From positions 682,001 to 746,000 of the forward strand of contig NZ_JBKGXS010000001.1 of assembly GCF_046546475.1 (NCBI RefSeq): a DNA stretch of 64,000 nucleotides, written 5' to 3'. This document shows positions 62,551 through 64,000 of this stretch, piece after piece. Both the position numbers and the translations under genes were made by a program. How positions within the stretch are numbered: position 1 is the stretch's first letter; the number at the start of each line of letters is the position of its first letter. The notes below the pieces were generated by a model. It searched no databases and was not told the DNA's origin. It worked only from the letters and a program-made list of their open reading frames with translations. The DNA is from Pseudonocardia phyllosphaerae (GTDB lineage: Bacteria; Actinomycetota; Actinomycetes; Mycobacteriales; Pseudonocardiaceae).

Positions 62551-64000
62551 TCAGGCCTCCTGCAGCCCCGGCCTGCGGTCCTCGGTGACGAACTTCCCGC
62601 GGCTCTCCACCGGCGCACCCGGCGTCTTCACGTACGGGACGACCTTGTACTCGCTGGTCAGCGTCTCGGGCGTGAACCGGGTGCTGACGTAGCCGCGGCG
62701 GTTGTTGAAGAACTTCACGTGCGGGTTCTCCGCCAGCGTGGTGGCGGTGTCCGGGCGGACCTCGGTGCCGTCCCCACCGGAGGTGATCGACGTCGACACC
62801 AGCTCGGTGCCGATCACCGGCGACGCCGGGTCGTCGAAGCGCTGCTTGACGTCCGCGCCCCAGTGGGCGTGCACGTCGCCGGTCAGGACGACCAGGTTGC
62901 GGCCCCGGTGCTTCCGGTTCGCCGCCACCCAGGAGTCGACGACGCGGTCGCGCGAACCCGGGTAGCCGTCCCACGCGTCGGGGTTGAAGCCGCGGCCCGG
63001 GCCGGGGGTGAAGTCGACCTGGGAGAAGAAGACCTGCTGGCCCAGCACGTCCCAGCGGGCCCGGGACCGCTCGAAGCCCTTGCCGATCCACTGTTCCTGC
63101 GGGGATCCGGGCAGCGACCGCGCCGGGTCGGTGCGCTCCGGGCAGTCGCTGTTGAACTTGTCCCCGCACGGCTGGTCGCCGCGGTACTGGCGGGTGTCGA
63201 GCATGTGGAAGGTGACCAGGTTGCCGTAGCCGATCCGGCGGTAGAGCTGCATCGACGCCCCGCGCGGGCGCTGCGCGGCACGCAGCGGCATGTTCTCCCA
63301 GTACGCCCGGAACGCAGCGGTCTTGCGCGCGGTGAAGTCGCCGGGCGGGTCGATCGGCAGCTCACGGACGTCGCCTGCCCAGTTGTTCTCGACCTCGTGG
63401 TCGTCGAACACCGGCAGCCACGGCGCGGCGGCGTGCGCGGCCTGCAGGTCGGTGTCGGCGTGGTACTGGCCGTAGCGCTGGCGGTAGTTCTCCAGCGTGG
63501 TCGTCTCCGGGCCGACGTGGTTGCGCGGGTTCCCGCCCGGCGCGACGTAGTGCCCGGCGGCGTACTCGTACATGTAGTCGCCGAGGAACAGGATGACGTC
63601 CGGGTGCTCCTCGGCCATCCGCCGGTAGGCGGTGAAGTAGCCGTGCTCGTACTGCGCGCAGGAGGTGAACGCCATGTGCACCGGGCTCATCGACGCCGGC
63701 TGCGGGGCGGTGCGGGTGCGGCCGGCGTCGGACACGGCGCGGCCCACCTTGAAGCGGTAGAAGTAGTCGCGGCCCGGGCGCAGGCCCGCGACCTCGGCGT
63801 GCACGCTGTGCCCCAGCTCGGGGCCGGTGGTCTCCCGGCCGCGGCGGACGATCCGGGTGAAACGCTCGTCGTCGGCGATCTCCCACTCGACCTCGGTGCG
63901 CCGGTTGCCGAGCCCGCCGAGGCCGTCCTCGGCGGTGGGGTCGGTGGCGAGCCGGGTCCAGAGGACGACCGAGTCCGGCCACGGCTCGCCGGAGGCGACA
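62551..64000 (-). CDS. phoD: PhoD-type alkaline phosphatase/phosphodiesterase (5' end outside window)
   Basis: C-terminal 480 or so residues of a PhoD-like phosphatase, a calcium/iron enzyme normally exported by the Tat system and used for phosphate scavenging. The frame is open to the window edge; the part at the edge reads VASGEPWPDSVVLWTRL, which is near the start of the catalytic region, so only the signal peptide and a short N-terminus are missing. Metal motifs LGDYMYEYA, DDHEVENNW and LTGDVHAHWG are present. A Pho-regulated promoter would be outside the window. Confidence 0.93.
   Translation of the reverse strand, partial: VASGEPWPDSVVLWTRLATDPTAEDGLGGLGNRRTEVEWEIADDERFTRIVRRGRETTGPELGHSVHAEVAGLRPGRDYFYRFKVGRAVSDAGRTRTAPQPASMSPVHMAFTSCAQYEHGYFTAYRRMAEEHPDVILFLGDYMYEYAAGHYVAPGGNPRNHVGPETTTLENYRQRYGQYHADTDLQAAHAAAPWLPVFDDHEVENNWAGDVRELPIDPPGDFTARKTAAFRAYWENMPLRAAQRPRGASMQLYRRIGYGNLVTFHMLDTRQYRGDQPCGDKFNSDCPERTDPARSLPGSPQEQWIGKGFERSRARWDVLGQQVFFSQVDFTPGPGRGFNPDAWDGYPGSRDRVVDSWVAANRKHRGRNLVVLTGDVHAHWGADVKQRFDDPASPVIGTELVSTSITSGGDGTEVRPDTATTLAENPHVKFFNNRRGYVSTRFTPETLTSEYKVVPYVKTPGAPVESRGKFVTEDRRPGLQEA

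Overview
The window is a high-GC actinomycete chromosome segment. The gene order (rpoB-rpoC, rpsL-rpsG-fusA-tuf, the S10-spc-alpha ribosomal clusters, truA, an ESX-4 type VII secretion locus, rplM-rpsI-glmM, glmS, the NAD(P)HX repair gene, alr, tsaE-tsaB-rimI) matches the core of Mycobacteriales and Pseudonocardiales. GTG starts, GTGA/ATGA/TGATG stop-start overlaps and leaderless-looking genes are common. My best guess is a member of the Pseudonocardiaceae such as Pseudonocardia; that placement is inference from gene order and protein style.

Layout. 1-5471: 3' part of rpoB, then rpoC, closed by strong hairpins. 5673-6653: a convergent HSL-type esterase. 7147-11515: rpsL, rpsG, fusA, tuf. 12021-21738: rpsJ through rplO. 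22114-25004: secY, adk, map. 25149-28526: a proton-translocating transhydrogenase operon (pntAA-pntAB-pntB) and a small secreted protein separate map from infA, genes that are usually close together. 29033-32945: infA, rpmJ, rpsM, rpsK, rpsD, rpoA, rplQ, then truA. 33926-36721: an NCS1 nucleobase permease, a non-haem iron oxygenase and an FCY1-like cytosine deaminase. 36755-37216: a DUF1348/NTF2-fold protein. 37335-47750: ESX-4 (eccB, mycP, eccD, eccC, an Rv3446c-like gene and two WXG100 genes). 48071-50507: rplM, rpsI, glmM. 50576-51237: two small unknown genes. 51266-52138: an alpha/beta hydrolase. 52327-60216: glmS, NAD(P)HX epimerase/dehydratase, alr, a hydrolase with a basic repeat tail, tsaE, tsaB, rimI. 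60213-64000: a class III aminotransferase, an aldo/keto reductase and the 3' part of a PhoD phosphatase, all on the minus strand.

How it fits together. Most of the window is translation and transcription machinery in long operons tightened by overlapping stop/start codons, with hairpins at operon ends (after rpoC, tuf, rplO, rplQ, glmM) and at some internal junctions (fusA-tuf, rpsN-rpsH, adk-map, rpsD-rpoA). GlmM and GlmS supply amino sugars, and Alr supplies D-alanine, for the cell wall. ESX-4 provides an inner-membrane secretion complex with a WXG100 pair. The permease/oxygenase/deaminase module looks like acquisition and conversion of a pyrimidine-type base.

The most unusual points are: the permease-oxygenase-deaminase module, whose oxygenase lacks the usual 2-oxoglutarate-binding arginine; a 13-codon ORF that exactly bridges rplR and rpsE; truA without any canonical start codon ahead of its conserved N-terminus and with a 17-bp hairpin in the way; a tandem palindromic array between the secreted-protein gene and infA; several genes with a TANNNT box 6-8 nt ahead of an SD-less start; and an alpha/beta hydrolase with a histone-H1-like pentapeptide tail. 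No tRNA, rRNA, insertion sequence, prophage or CRISPR array was seen.
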